Source of the DNA: Knoxdaviesia capensis
Lineage: Eukaryota > Ascomycota > Sordariomycetes > Microascales > Gondwanamycetaceae
Direction of reading: 5' to 3'
Length of the DNA: 64,000 nt
NCBI GenBank assembly: GCA_001510575.1
Contig: LNGK01000011.1
Location: 558,001-622,000 of the forward strand
Numbering within the stretch: the stretch's first letter is position 1; every line of letters begins with the position of its first letter. The notes beneath the pieces are model-generated. The model ran no database searches. It had not been told where the DNA came from and saw nothing but the letters and a program-made list of their open reading frames with translations. Both the position numbers and the translations under genes were made by a program. Shown here piece by piece: positions 44,663 to 55,949 of the stretch.

Positions 44663-46431
44663 AACATCTGCTTCCTTCCTTCTGACGACGACTTACACAC
44701 ATGCAAATAGTATGGTGATCCATGAAGTGCGAAGGAGGAAGGTGCAGCTGTGTATGAATCATGTCTAAGTCAGCAGGCCGCCTCTTCAAAACCTCGTTTC
44801 TCTTCCTCAGTAGCCATGACTGATTTTCTCTTCCTTTACCCAACCTTATAGCTCTGGCCGGAAGAGCAAATAAAGTGTGAGAGAGTCATCTCTTGATAGT
44901 TGATCACATGCATAGTGTATCTTCGCTTTCCTATCTTTTGGTCTACGTGCGGCTTCATGTTCATCGGAACTCCTCTCGCCCGTCCCCATTGCCGTGCTCA
45001 GGAACGACACACCACCGAGATTATGGCGATATTGCGCCGGTGTTTCTGTCACCAGAGGAGCTGACCATTCATGGTTCCGCCGCTTCTGTTGCTGTCAAGC
45101 GATACAGTGTATGACACGGCGATGCACGATGCATAGAGCCGGGAATACACTTACGGTATCCCGGGGTAGTCGCCACCTCGTCAGGATCGGGGCACCGCAG
45201 CAGTCAGCCCGGGCTCCTCCGGGTTAGACCTATTCAATGCTGGCACTCCCTACCTAGGCCGGGCAAGCCGTAGTGGCCGGCTTGGATATCTGCGGGAGCA
45301 TTTGCTACCACCCCCATTGAATGCCTCGCTCGCTTGCTCTAGCCTATCACCGCTCTCAACAGCGAATACACATTTACCGTGCTGACAGGTGACTTTTGAT
45401 CGACGTCCATCGTCACACTGGGGCTCCCGGGCTATATCTGATAGGCAATTAGAAAAAGCCCCCCCAACTGCTTTTTCGTTTTTCTCCCGCCGACTCTTCC
45501 TCTTCTTGGGTTCGGTCTAGGCAGCCCTGGCGGATTTGCGCGGTTCCAGTCGATTTCATCCCCCCCTCCCCCGCGCCTGGAAATCCTTTGTCCTCCTCCC
45601 ACCCTAGACACGGAGAGTGCTGCTGATATCGGACTGCCTGGAGGGGTCTACATTATCGCTTGGACGCTAAACACACCTGCGTGTTGCGACTACAACTCTG
45701 TGAGTCACCGTGTAAGTTGCGGGTGTGCTTTCTTTTTCACTGCCTCCACTGGTCTTCTGGAACGGTCCTCCAGCCGCGTTATTTCTGTGAAGGACGTTGT
45801 CTGCCTGGCACATGTGAGGCGTGTGCGTTGCTGTGTGGTCTTTTTTTCTTCTTCGTTTTTCCTTCGTCCTTATATCGTTTATCCGGGGTTCGCTGGCCAT
45901 ATAACAACATCGTGGTGTCCAGTATTTGCAATTGGCATTTTTCATCCTGGGGCTGTGCCATTGGAAACTGGACTGTGGGCTTTTACGGCAGCTTTTGCTC
46001 TTATCGTGCTGTTATTTTGCTCTGCCTGTTCTTCTTTTTCTTTTTCCTGCAAGCAAGTCGTGCATGTATGTGAGCACCCGAAAAAAAATCCTTCTCTTTT
46101 TATTTTATTTTATTTTCTGATTTCTGGGGGGCTTTTTTTTGTTTTCTATTTTATTTCTTTCTTTTTTGCATCCGCCAATCCATATCCTGGCCTGAGCTGC
46201 GATCTATCGTCTTTTCGCCATTTCACTTTCTGTCTCCAATTACACCAGGCAAACGTTTCCCTAACATCAATCTTGAGTGTTCGGTGAAGACTCACTTCCC
46301 CGTCGTTCGCTTGCTTTGCCCAAGCATCAAACATCACCATCCCGGCTGCCCACCGCCGACTGCATCATTCCCTGTCGGGCCCACCACCACCACCACCACC
46401 ACCACCCTGGTCCCCCGGCCCCCCGTCCAAA

Positions 46432-47091
46432 ATGGCCGACTACCGGTTCATTTCGTACGATGACCTCGCCGACAACAACCGCGACCTACGGGCGCAACTC
46501 GCCGCGCTGAGGATCCAGTACAACAGCCTGGAGGAGCAGTACAACGAGCTGTTCGCCCAGCACCGCAAGACGTGCGACGCCTATCTGGAGGCCCAAGACG
46601 ACAACGCGCGACTCAAGAGGAACTGCCAGAGCCTCCAGCGCGACGTGGCCGACAAGGCCACGCTGCTCAAGGACGCCCAGCGCCAGATGAGCGACCTGCA
46701 CCACAACGTCACCACGCAGCGCCGGCTGCTGGAAACCTCGCAGAAGGATGTGGTGGCCTACCAGAACCGCCTGGCCGAGGCCGGCAGCTACATCGACACG
46801 CAGGGCGCGCTGGTGGCCCAGCAGGAAAAAGTCATCGCCGGGCTCGAGAAGAAGGAGTCGAAGCGGATTGCGGCGGACGAGCAGCGGAAGCGCGACAAGC
46901 ACTCGTCCGGCCACCACGGCAAGTCGTCGGATCGGCATGATGTGCCGCGGGATAAGCGGGCGTCGTCGAGGAAGCCTGACGGCAGCCACTCACGTGCGCC
47001 GTACGTCGAGGACTGGGGCCCGGCCGAGCGGCGTATGCCGTCGACGCCGTCGTCTTCGAATTACCCGTCGCCGAATTACACGCGGGCATAG
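46432..47091 (+). CDS. Small coiled-coil protein
   Basis: Single exon, 219 aa. Residues about 10-145 form a continuous coiled coil (DLADNNRDLRAQLAALRIQY, LEEQYNELFAQHRKTCDAYL, LVAQQEKVIAGLEKKESKRI). The remainder is basic and Ser/His-rich (KHSSGHHGKSSDRHDVPRDK) and ends NYPSPNYTRA. It lies downstream of another coiled-coil gene on the same strand but shows no clear sequence relationship to it. No localisation signal or catalytic motif is visible, and the family is not recognised. Confidence 0.75.
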   Translation: MADYRFISYDDLADNNRDLRAQLAALRIQYNSLEEQYNELFAQHRKTCDAYLEAQDDNARLKRNCQSLQRDVADKATLLKDAQRQMSDLHHNVTTQRRLLETSQKDVVAYQNRLAEAGSYIDTQGALVAQQEKVIAGLEKKESKRIAADEQRKRDKHSSGHHGKSSDRHDVPRDKRASSRKPDGSHSRAPYVEDWGPAERRMPSTPSSSNYPSPNYTRA

Positions 47092-47726
47092 CCGCGACCA
47101 GAGTGTGTGACCCCGGTCACTCCAGTGTATCTGACCGGGCGTAGGGTATCTCCGGTGTCGGCGACCTGCATGTTCACCCACACCGAGACATCAAATCGGT
47201 GCCCAATGTCTCTCTCCGCATTCCGATCTCTCCGTGCTTTCCTCATTCCACACATCTAAAAATCCTATTATCCCCCCCTCCCCCCCTTTTCTTTTTCTTA
47301 TCCTCTCCTCGGCATCTCAATTTGCATGTCCTAATTGCCCAGCCCCGCTTTTCCCGCGCCTTCGGCCGCTATTTTCCGCCCCGGCCCTCATTTAACCCCC
47401 GGCTTAGCTTGTCGAATCTGACGGCCCGCTGGCCGAGCTTGAAGAATGAGTCACTGAAACGTTACCATCATCCCCACCCCGGTTTTCTACTATATATTCC
47501 CGTGCCCCGGCATATCCGCCATTGAACTTTTCTTTTCTTTTTTCCTCTTTTTTCTTCTGGTCTGTTCGCCTGTTCTCGATACCAATTGAGCTGCTATTTT
47601 CCCTCCCGAATTGCGGAACTTTATTTCTTTTTTTTTCTTTTTTCTTTTGGGGCCAAGATCTCCCGCACCGTGCGACATCCACCTCCAATTNNNNNNNNNN
47701 NNNNNCCCGACCAACTATCAACCACC
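47092..47726. other. Intergenic with short sequence gap
   Basis: T-rich 5' leader of the next gene. Fifteen undetermined bases (N) at 47691-47705 lie 21 nt before its ATG, so leader length and any upstream ATG there are uncertain. Confidence 0.8.
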
Positions 47727-48542
47727 ATGAAGCTGTACCCAAGCCTGTCCAAAGAACTGGAGGAATGGGCCCTGCGCCAGCCGCTCTTCTTCACCGCGTC
47801 GGCGCCGACCCACGGCGCCCACATCAACGTGTCGCCCAAGGGCCTGACCGCGCACTTTGCCGTGCTCTCGCCGACGCAGGTGGCCTACATCGACCGCACG
47901 GGGTCGGGCTGCGAGACTATCTCGCACGCCTACGAGAACGGCCGGCTCACGCTGCTGTTCATCAGCTTTGGCGCCGCGCCGCGCATCCTGCGGCTGTTCT
48001 GCCGGGCCGAGGTGGTCGAGTACGACGATCCGCGGTTTAATGCGCTGGTGCAGCGCATTGCCGCGGGCCGGCGCGAGGCGTTTGACGGCGCGCGCGCCGT
48101 GGTGGTGGCGCGCGTGTTCCAGGTGCAGACCAGCTGCGGGTACGGCGTGCCGCTGGTGCAGGAGCCGGCGGGGCTGGCGGCCGGCTCTCCCGGCAGCGGT
48201 GGTGGTGGTGGGGCGGAGGAGGCGGCGGCGGCGGCGCCGGAGCTGGCGTTTTTCGCCGACCGCCCGACGCTAGACACTTGGGCGCAGAAAAAGGCCGATT
48301 CCAACGAGATGCGCAAGTACCAGGTGGCCAACAACACGCGCAGCATGGACGGGCTGCCCGGGCTGAAGACGGCGCGGCGGGACGCCGGCGAGTGGATGGT
48401 GGTTGGCGACGCGGTGGCGCTGGCCCGTGCACAGGTTCTCGGCCAGCCGGTGGCCGTGGCGGCTGGGTTCATGGTGGCTGTGGTGCTGTACCTGGCTGCG
48501 TGGGCTTTGGGTGTCATTCCCGCCCGTGATCTGGCGGTTTGA
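47727..48542 (+). CDS. Pyridoxamine 5'-phosphate oxidase-fold family protein
   Basis: Single exon, 271 aa. The N-terminal ~150 residues match the split-barrel flavin-binding fold of PNPOx-like proteins: LEEWALRQPLFFTASAP, INVSPKGLTAHFAVLSPTQV, AYIDRTGSGCETISHAYENG, RLTLLFISFGAAPRILRLF and GRAEVVEYDDPRF (the first residue of the last block is Cys-Arg in the sequence). Fungal members of this group are usually annotated only as PNPOx family and are unlikely to be the vitamin B6 salvage enzyme itself, because the PLP-site C-terminal domain is missing. A Gly/Ala-rich linker leads to a conserved WAQKKADSNEMRKYQVANN block and a hydrophobic segment (about 242-264), a possible C-terminal membrane anchor. 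Substrate unknown. Confidence 0.82.
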   Translation: MKLYPSLSKELEEWALRQPLFFTASAPTHGAHINVSPKGLTAHFAVLSPTQVAYIDRTGSGCETISHAYENGRLTLLFISFGAAPRILRLFCRAEVVEYDDPRFNALVQRIAAGRREAFDGARAVVVARVFQVQTSCGYGVPLVQEPAGLAAGSPGSGGGGGAEEAAAAAPELAFFADRPTLDTWAQKKADSNEMRKYQVANNTRSMDGLPGLKTARRDAGEWMVVGDAVALARAQVLGQPVAVAAGFMVAVVLYLAAWALGVIPARDLAV

Positions 48543-49063
48543 ATCCTTGACGGGATCACTGTCCTTTCTTTAGATGTTTTTTATTATACGTTGTCTGCGG
48601 ACTTTTATGATGTTCAATGGTGTATGTTACCCCGGGCTTTCACTTGTGCTTTCTTTTTTCCGTCCCCCACCTCATTCTCCCGAGACTGAGACGGACGTGT
48701 CGTCGCACCGACGCAAGTCTGCACGCTCCCTACACATCTTCTTTCACCTATATAGACCACCACATCTTGTCTGCTCCTTGTGTTTTTTTAAGGAGGTTCT
48801 ATGTGGCGTTTTTTGCTTGCTATGATGTACACGACGATGCGGATTCTTTATATTTAATGGTTTTCTTACATTTTCATCTGTGATGATTAACGTACGTCCC
48901 TTGCCGGGGTTGTGTGTGGCATGTTCACGTTTGCGTGTAGATATCAAGTGGACTCAAAACCAGAGATGAATGGAAAAGATTTGTGAAATTGGAGGAAACG
49001 ACCTAACCTGGAGAACATGTCTCGCTGTCTGAATGAAGTGGTATCCGCAGGAATAGCAGCCAC
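48543..49063. other. Intergenic between convergent genes
   Basis: Shared 3' region of the PNPOx-like gene (+) and upf3 (-). AT-rich, with nothing else seen. Confidence 0.55.
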
Positions 49064-51298
49064 TTAGGCAGCCGGCTGCTCGCCTCCACCAGCCTTCTCA
49101 CCACTACCCCCACCACTCCCACTGCCCCCTCCTCCGCCGCCACGCCGACCGCGGCCGCGCCGTCCCGACCCGGACTTCTCCTGGCCACCGGCAGCAGCCC
49201 CGTCGCCACCGTCAGCCCCAGCGGCACCGGCCGGCGGTCCGGCGGCGGCACCCCCGCCCACGGGCTTCTTATCGCGGCGCTCCTGCACAACCACGTGTCC
49301 ACCGGCAACCGCAATCTGGCCCGCGGCAATCGCGCGCGCCACGGCACCGGTCTCGGTGAAATCGACATATGCGAAGCCCTTGCGCCGGTCGATGTCGACG
49401 GCGGCCACTGTGCCGAGCGGCGCGAGCGCGGTGCGCAGCGTGGCGTCGGTCATGCCCTGTGCGGCGTTGAAGTTCTTGACGAAGGCCCGGCCGAGGGAGG
49501 TGGCAGCGCTGCTGCTGCTGGTGGAGGGCGTGGTGGATGCGGCGGCAGTCGACAGCTGTTTCTTGCTGCTGCTGCTGCTGCTGGCGGTGCCGGCGGATGC
49601 TGTGGGGGTCTGTGTGGGCGGCTGAGCGGCCTTGCCGCCGCGCTTGTCCTGCTTGCCCTTCGCTTCCTTGTCCTTCTCCGCCGGCGACGCAGGCTTCGCG
49701 GAGCTCGATGCCGATGCGGCGGCTGGGGCTGTTTTCGGCGGAGGAGGGAGAGTCGTGGCGGCGTCGGACGCGTCGGCTTTTGCGCCCTGGGCGGCCTCGG
49801 CCGGCTTCTTCTTGAGCAGGATCACGGGCTTCACCGGCGCCGCGGCGGCTGCACTGGCGGCAGAGGGCTTGCGTCCCGGGTCGGACGCGCCGTCTGCCTT
49901 GCTGCCTTTGTCGCCGCCGCGGCCACGACGCGAGCGGCCTTCTTTCTTGCCGCCGTCGCGCGACCCGGCCACCGACGGCGGCGCAGGAGGAACCGCCGGG
50001 GTTGCAGCAGCCTTGGTGTCGGTTTCACCGGCCGACGGGGTCGACGCCGAGGCAGCAGTGGCGTGAGCTGCGGGCGCAGCAGTGGTGACGTCTTTGTCCT
50101 TGGCCGCCGCTTCGCGCGCTCTCCGCGCCTCCCGGGCAGCTTCTTTGGCTTTCGCCTCCTCTTCAGCCTTGGCATCCCGCCACGCCTTGCGGTAGGCCAG
50201 GCCCGGGTTGAGGCCGAGATCGCGCTGCAGCAGCTTCGCGGCCGCGGCAATCGCCGCGCGGCGGCTCTTCGTCGAGTCGGTAGCAGAGGCATCGCCGGAT
50301 TTTGCGGCTGTCGAGCTGCCAGCGGCAGCGGCAGCGGCGGCGGCAGCGGGGGCGGAGTCGGCGGAGCCTTTCTTGGCGAGGATCTTGACCTTGTCCATCT
50401 TCTTCTCGGGGGACCGGTCGGTCTTGTCGCCGGCGCCGCGGTCGTGCTTCGCCTTCTTGGCCTCTTCGGCGGCCTTCGCTTTGGCGGCGCGGGCTTCCTG
50501 GCGAGAGTGGCGGTCGCGGCGGGACGAGCCGGCGGCGTCGCGGTCTTTGTCGCGGTGGCGCTCGCGCTTCTCCTTCAGGTAGTCGACCAGCGGGGTCGAC
50601 GTGACCTTCTCAGCCACCGGCGCCGTAGCCGTAGCAGCAGCAGCAGCGGGGACTTTGGCGGTCGAGTCAGCACCGCCGGTGCCACTCGCGCCATCGCCGT
50701 CGTCTTTGGGCGGGGCGGCGCTGGCGGCCATGGTCAGGCCGGTCAGGAAGGCGATGAACTCGGGGTCCTGGTCAATGGTGCCCTGGTACTGGTCCTCGCG
50801 CTCCTTCTCGGGCGGCAGCTTCTGGTAGGCGCAGCGCTCCAGGTACGGGCGGGCCTTCATCGCCGGGTCGTTGAAGGTGTCGAGGCGGTCTTCCCAGGCG
50901 GAGGTGCGCACGAAGTCGAACAGCTCGGCCATCAGCTCGTCGCGCGTCAGGTGCAAGTATGCCACGGCGGTGCGCGAGGGTTTGCCGGCTCTGGGGGAGC
51001 GCTGTTAGAGCCAGATGTAGATACAGAGAAGCACGCACAGAGGGAGACAGCGCTGTACGTACCGGGTCACAGCCTTGCCGGGCTCGTAGCGGAAGTAATC
51101 CACCTTGCCGTTGCCGGCCTTCCACTCGGGGCCGAGAATGTCGAGGCACTCGTCGTTGCGCATGCCGGGCGGCAGCAGGCGGATCTTGACCATCACGCCG
51201 TCGGGGCCGCCGCGCGACCGGCCGCCGCCATTCCGCGGAGGCGGCTTTGCACTGCCGTTGACGGGGGTTGTGGGGGTGGCCACTGCAGCTGAGGCCAT
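49064..51298 (-). CDS. upf3: Nonsense-mediated decay factor Upf3
   Basis: Two minus-strand exons, 51298-51063 and 50990-49064, with a 72-nt intron (gtacgt..cccag), give 720 aa. The Smg4/Upf3 domain spans about residues 35-190 and crosses the splice: VMVKIRLLPPGMRNDECLDI, GNGKVDYFRYEPGKAVTR|AGKPSRTAVAYLHL, ELMAELFDFVRTSAWEDR, ARPYLERCAYQKLPPEKERE. A long Ala/Lys/Glu-rich charged middle follows, then an RRM-like domain at about 577-651 (GRAFVKNFNAAQGMTDATLR; RKGFAYVDFTETGAVARAI). The end is a Gly/Arg/Ser-rich tail with RRGRGRRGGGG. Upf3 bridges Upf2 to exon-junction or messenger RNP and promotes decay of mRNAs with premature stops. A second C-terminal RRM is seen in other filamentous-fungal Upf3 proteins. 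Confidence 0.9.
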
Positions 51299-52165
51299 GT
51301 CACAGGGACCTCTCCAAGTGGATGGGGCGTTGCTTTGGGGGGGGGTGTGAAGCTCGTTTGTAGGCCAGAGATATGAGGATGTCTGACTGAGAGAGAGAGA
51401 GAGAGAGCTAAGAAAGAGAGAGGCCTGTCGTGATAGCTTCAAGCCTGATAAGATAATATGAAAGAAGAGAGGGGAGTTAGGGTCGAGGCAGCTATCAAAG
51501 CTGGACGGTGGGAAAAAGTGGGATGAAGGGGAACGGTGGAAGTTGAAAGGCGGAAGTGGCAGCAAACGAAAAAGAAGTGGACAAAAAAAGTGAAGGCGAA
51601 ATCAGGCTGGCAAAAAAGAGAAGATAGCAGCACAATCACTTTTATGTCAGCGCTCAAAGGGCCCTGGAAATACAGCGCCTTTAGGGGGTGCAGCCACTGA
51701 AAGCCACTGCAGAGCTGGTGATAGCTTCAACGAGAGACCAAGATATCAGTCTCCAAGACTCGGAATAGCTTCAAAATGTCCGCAGAAAACGCAGGTATTT
51801 TTTTTGAAAAAAGCCCACAGAGTCTCGCTTCATCTTTTTCTCTCTCGGCCCTTTCAGACTCTGAATTTCTTCCTCCTTTCAACCTCCCAAAAATCCGCCA
51901 TCCCCAGCTTCATTTTGTTCGATCTCACTTCCAACCCACCACCAAAAAAAACCCGCCAAACTGAAATCCCACCAGAATTTCCAGTTTTTGGCTCTGCACC
52001 TGACACCAGCTGCCGGATTGATTTTGTTTTTTCCGCCTTTGTGTCACGTGCACTCTGCCCCCCTTTTTCCATCGGCAGAACTGTGGATAATTCCTTTTCC
52101 GATTGGTGAGTGCAAGGGTTGCTTTTTCTTCTTCCTTGTGAGCAAGGGAAAAAAACCCAGCCAGA
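51299..52165. other. Divergent intergenic region
   Basis: Shared upstream region of upf3 (-) and the gene at 52166 (+). It contains a (GA)n run at about 51389-51407, a single TTAGGG unit (51477-51482) and T-rich stretches on both sides. No gene seen. Confidence 0.55.
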
Positions 52166-53370
52166 ATGAAACGCAAGGCCAGCACGGACAACCTTGCCCA
52201 ACCTGATTCAGCCAAGTCCACGAGAACATCCACCACCCGCCACGACATTGATTCTGCTGCTTTCGAACGTTCCAACCGTGATAACCGCGAATCTCCGTCA
52301 GTGACTAGTGCTGTGTCTGCTCCTGCTTCTGCTGATAGACCGACAACTCCCGAGCCCGCTGCTGCTGCTGCTGCTGCTGCTCGCGCTCGTACTCCCGAGA
52401 CTCCTCCTGCTGGCACCGTCTTGCGTGTGCCGACGCCCGCCGCTCCCCGCCGCCGCCGCCAAGAGCGCCCCGAGTTTCCCCATCTCGACGTCGGGCCGCC
52501 CATCCCGCTCACGCTGCCGGAGAAGAAGAAGACTCATCCTGCACCTGCCCAGCAGCGCTCCCCGGCTGCTGCTGATCAAACCGGCGAACTGCCGCCGCTC
52601 CAGCAGCGACGCCGTCGCAACGCCATCGACCCCCTCAGTCCCGCCGACAACCCGTTCTATCGCGCTGAGAGTGTCGTTCCCAACGTCCAGCCCGCCAGCC
52701 CCGACCACTCGCGCACGGCGATCATCGCTGCGCAGACCGGCCCCGCCCGATTCAGAGGTGATCGCCGGCACCTCTCGCGTGCTGACGACCAGCCCGGAAA
52801 GCTTGGTGCCGGATCGTCGTCGAGCCTGAACCGCAACTGGTCGGCGCCCGCCCCGGTCCTGTCGCCTCGCAAGTGCCCGCCCACTGCCTCTGCGGCTGCA
52901 GCTGCTGACCCTGCCGCCCCTGCTGCTTCCGAGACCACCACCACCACCACCACTCCCGCGAGATATCAGACCCGGACTGCTGCTGCTTCGCGGTCTGTGT
53001 CGCCGTCGGTTCGTATCTTTGAGCGGTCGTCTGTGCGTGACGCTCACTTCACCGCCGCCTCTGCCCTTCCCGCCGACAGCGAGCCGTTCCCCGAGTACGT
53101 CGATCCGTTTGAGGCCGCTCACACCGCGCACCCGCCCGCCCGGCCCAGCCCTGCCAGTCCTACTATTGTGTCGCGTCGTGGTCGTGCTGCTACCCGCAGG
53201 TTAGTACTTTTGATCTTCACCCCCTTTGGTGTCTTCACTCATCAACTGACTCTCATTGTACTCACAGTGTGGATCTTGGTTTTTCGCTCAACGGCGAGCT
53301 TGCTCAACTAGCCAACGAAGACCAAACTACCACCGAGGATCCCAACTCGACTCCTGCTCGCCTGAACTAA
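52166..53370 (+). CDS. Disordered protein of unknown function
   Basis: Exons 52166-53199 and 53268-53370 with a 68-nt intron (gttagt..cacag) give 378 aa. It begins MKRKASTDNLAQPDSAKSTR and is low-complexity throughout: Ser/Thr/Pro/Ala-rich with an Ala run (about 65-72), a Thr run (about 258-265) and basic clusters (PRRRRQERPEF; QQRRRRNAIDPLSPADNPFY). The second exon adds SVDLGFSLNGELAQLANEDQ and ends TPARLN. Basic patches and many SP/TP sites suggest a nuclear, phosphorylated protein, which is only an inference. No family is recognised. Confidence 0.7.
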
Positions 53371-53700
53371 GGGGACACTGCACTGACCAAACTGAGGGCA
53401 CGAGGTTCCAATTCAACCCCTCAGCTGGCCAAAAAGTAGCCCCCAAAGTTCAGTTGTACGCAAGAAGTATTGAGAAGGGTGATACGAGGAGTGTGTTTGG
53501 TTGAAGTTGTGAAAGCCGTTGTTGTTGTGTGAGACTTTTCTTTTAAGCACTTTTTTTGTTGTTGTTCTCTTTGTGGGCACATCACATTTTCTGTGCTTTT
53601 GTTTTTTTCTCCTCGTTTTGTTTTCTTTTTTTTCTTTTTGCCCTACAGTCTCCCCTATTTTCCCCTTTACGGCCATCCTCCTTCATCACCCACTCTCACC
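53371..53700. other. Short intergenic region
   Basis: T-rich spacer between two co-directional genes. Nothing further seen. Confidence 0.55.
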
Positions 53701-55301
53701 ATGTCGCAGCCTTCGAGTGTCCCGAGACCGGGACCAGCGACTTTGTCGCCCAACTCGGGCCTGGATGAATGGCTGGAAGAGGCAAAGCAATGCCATTACC
53801 TCCCGGAACGCGTGATGAAGGAGCTTTGCGAGAAGGTTAAGGAAGTTCTAATGGAAGGTAAGTGCTGTTGTTTTTGTCTTGCTTTTCTTGTGTGTGGTTT
53901 TGAATCACGTGCTCTTGACATTTTTTGCGGATGCTCAGTGATGATGAAGATTGTTTTGTTCATTCTTGGGCTGCACCCTGAATGTTCAGAGACAGACATG
54001 GGCACCATGTACTCTGCGTGTGTTTACATTGCAACATGTGTGTACATGCTCTATACATTGACACAGGGGGAAACTGCATAGTTTTGCTCTCGGAGATATG
54101 TATAGACCATGTATCATTTACATGATTGAAGACCCCTATCTTGGCTGGCCGGTTTCTAACGCACCATCTCTCTGCCCCAGAATCCAACATCCAGCCCGTC
54201 TGTACGCCCGTGACGATATGTGGAGATATCCACGGCCAGTTCTATGACCTCCTCGAGCTGTTCCGCGTGTCGGGCGGAATGCCCGGCGAATCGCACGCCG
54301 AACCACCAAAGACTATTACCACGGTAATCAGCGCCGAGGCCATTGAACCGCCGTCCGATATCACGAACCCCAAGTTGAAGAAGAGAATCCGTAATGGCGG
54401 CGCGGTTGCTGTGGAAGGCGACGAAGATGTTTCCGAAGAAGATGGCGATGGTGATGAGAAGACGCCGGCTGCTGCTAGCGGAGGTGCGGATCCCGCGGGT
54501 GAAAGCGGCTCGGCGCAGAGTGTTGAGCCGCGCTTCATCTTCCTTGGTGATTTTGTCGACCGTGGATATTTCAGTCTGGAGACTTTTACTCTCCTGATGT
54601 GCCTGAAGGCCAAGTGAGTGAATGCCCCCTTCCTCACACGCAATACCCCAACGGCCCCAGATTGCTAACAACCCTTCAGATACCCCGACCGCATCATTCT
54701 CGTCCGCGGCAACCACGAGTCTCGACAGATCACGCAGGTGTACGGCTTCTACGAGGAATGCCAGCAGAAATACGGCAACGCATCGGTGTGGAAGGCCTGC
54801 TGCCACGTGTTCGACTTCCTGGTGCTTGCAGCCATTGTTGACGGCGAGATTCTGTGCGTGCACGGCGGCCTCAGCCCGGAGATCCGCACGGTCGACCAGA
54901 TCCGCGTGGTGGCGCGGGCTCAGGAGATCCCGCACGAGGGCGCCTTCTGCGACCTGGTGTGGTCGGACCCGGAGGATGTCGACACGTGGGCGGTGAGTCC
55001 GCGTGGAGCCGGCTGGCTGTTCGGCGGCAAGGTGGCCAGCGAGTTCAACCATGTCAACGGGCTGAAGCTGATTGCGCGGGCCCACCAGCTGGTCAACGAG
55101 GGCTTCAAGTACCACTTTGAGCAGAACTCGGTGGTCACTGTGTGGTCGGCGCCCAACTACTGCTACCGCTGCGGCAACGTCGCGTCGATCATGAAGGTGG
55201 CGCCCGACCTGAAGCCGAACTTTAGCATCTTCTCCGCCGTTCCCGACGATATGCGCCATGTGCCGGCCAACCGCCGCGGCCCGAGCGATTACTTCCTGTG
55301 A
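53701..55301 (+). CDS. ppg1: PP2A-like Ser/Thr phosphatase Ppg1
   Basis: Exons 53701-53857, 54181-54613 and 54680-55301 give 403 aa. The first intron is 323 nt, the longest in the window; the second is 66 nt. The catalytic metal and active-site motifs are intact: GDIHGQ (67-72), GDFVDRG (175-181), RGNHESRQITQVYGFYEEC, HGGLSP, and SAPNYCYRCGN. The protein ends DYFL, the carboxymethylated terminus of the PP2A/PP4/PP6/Ppg1 group. About 85 residues, partly acidic (VEGDEDVSEEDGDGDEK), are inserted between the first two motifs; comparable insertions occur in Ppg1 of other filamentous fungi. Ppg1 acts in the yeast Far complex, opposing mitophagy and pheromone arrest signalling, and in glycogen metabolism. 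The insertion should lie on the surface near the active site. Confidence 0.92.
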
Positions 55302-55949
55302 TTGGGGTCCGCCATGAATATTTCTTTTTAACGAGGGTTATGGATTCTGTTTTTTTTTTCTCTCTCTTAACGTGTGGCACGTCTGAGGAAACCTTTCGGA
55401 ACTTAATGGGGGATGCTTCTTTTCGGGTCTGGCCTGGGTCTTCCGAGCCGGGTCATTCATGACGTCTTCTCAAGCTAGTCGATAAGAGTTTCTCTGCTTC
55501 TTTTTCAATGCTCGCTTTTGCTCTTTTTTCCAAGTGTACTGTTCCTTTTTTTTTTTCCTTTCGTCTAGACATTTTTGCTTCGCTTCCTGTTTCTCGTTTC
55601 CATGTCCTGTTCTCCTTGTCTTCTCATCTCACCATACGTACGCCTTGTTCATTGTTCTGGCCACACGGGTCGGTGTAGGGGCCAAGACGTCATGGACATT
55701 GGGCGGCAGTGTATGACTATAGTCTTTTAATTTTCACTTCATCAAATCCATTTGAATGGCTGTGCTGTGGGATGCAAATCGTGCATGTTGACAGACGCGG
55801 GTATAACCCTAACGGACAGTACAACCCCACAGAAAATAAAGATTTTGGCCTGCTCCAACTCCTCTTCCCTCGTTCAACTTCACCATAACATCGGTTTCTT
55901 CTTCTCCGTAGAAGGTCTTTTACATGCGCAACTGGTTAACCTGATCACC
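55302..55949. other. Intergenic
   Basis: T-rich 3' flank of ppg1 and upstream region of trm12. TAACCCTAAC (55804-55813) lies 137 nt before the trm12 start. Confidence 0.55.

Larger units (their letters stand above)
42965..46431. other. Long intergenic region
   Basis: About 3.5 kb without a supported protein gene. TTAGGGTTAGGGT (43018-43030) lies 55 nt past the previous stop, and CTAACCCTAACCCC lies at 44649-44662. A moderately GC-rich stretch at about 45110-45460 contains perfect hairpins (45208-45223, CCCGG/CCGGG; 45264-45284, CAAGCCG/CGGCTTG). From 45720 the sequence is T-rich and ends with a (CCA)n run at 46381-46405 just before the next start. Confidence 0.5.

Noticed and set aside
45700..46287. 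195-codon Phe/Ser/Cys-rich frame
   Set aside because: Translation of T-rich DNA from a non-ATG start; hydrophobic composition follows from base bias.
49295..51292. 665-codon frame antisense to upf3
   Set aside because: Mirror of a GC-rich coding region; Gly/Arg/Val composition typical of an antisense shadow. The minus strand carries clear Upf3 domains.
53938..53985. C/D-box snoRNA in the ppg1 intron
   Set aside because: A C-box match and one CUGA lie only about 40 nt apart, with no terminal stem, so it is too weak to annotate.
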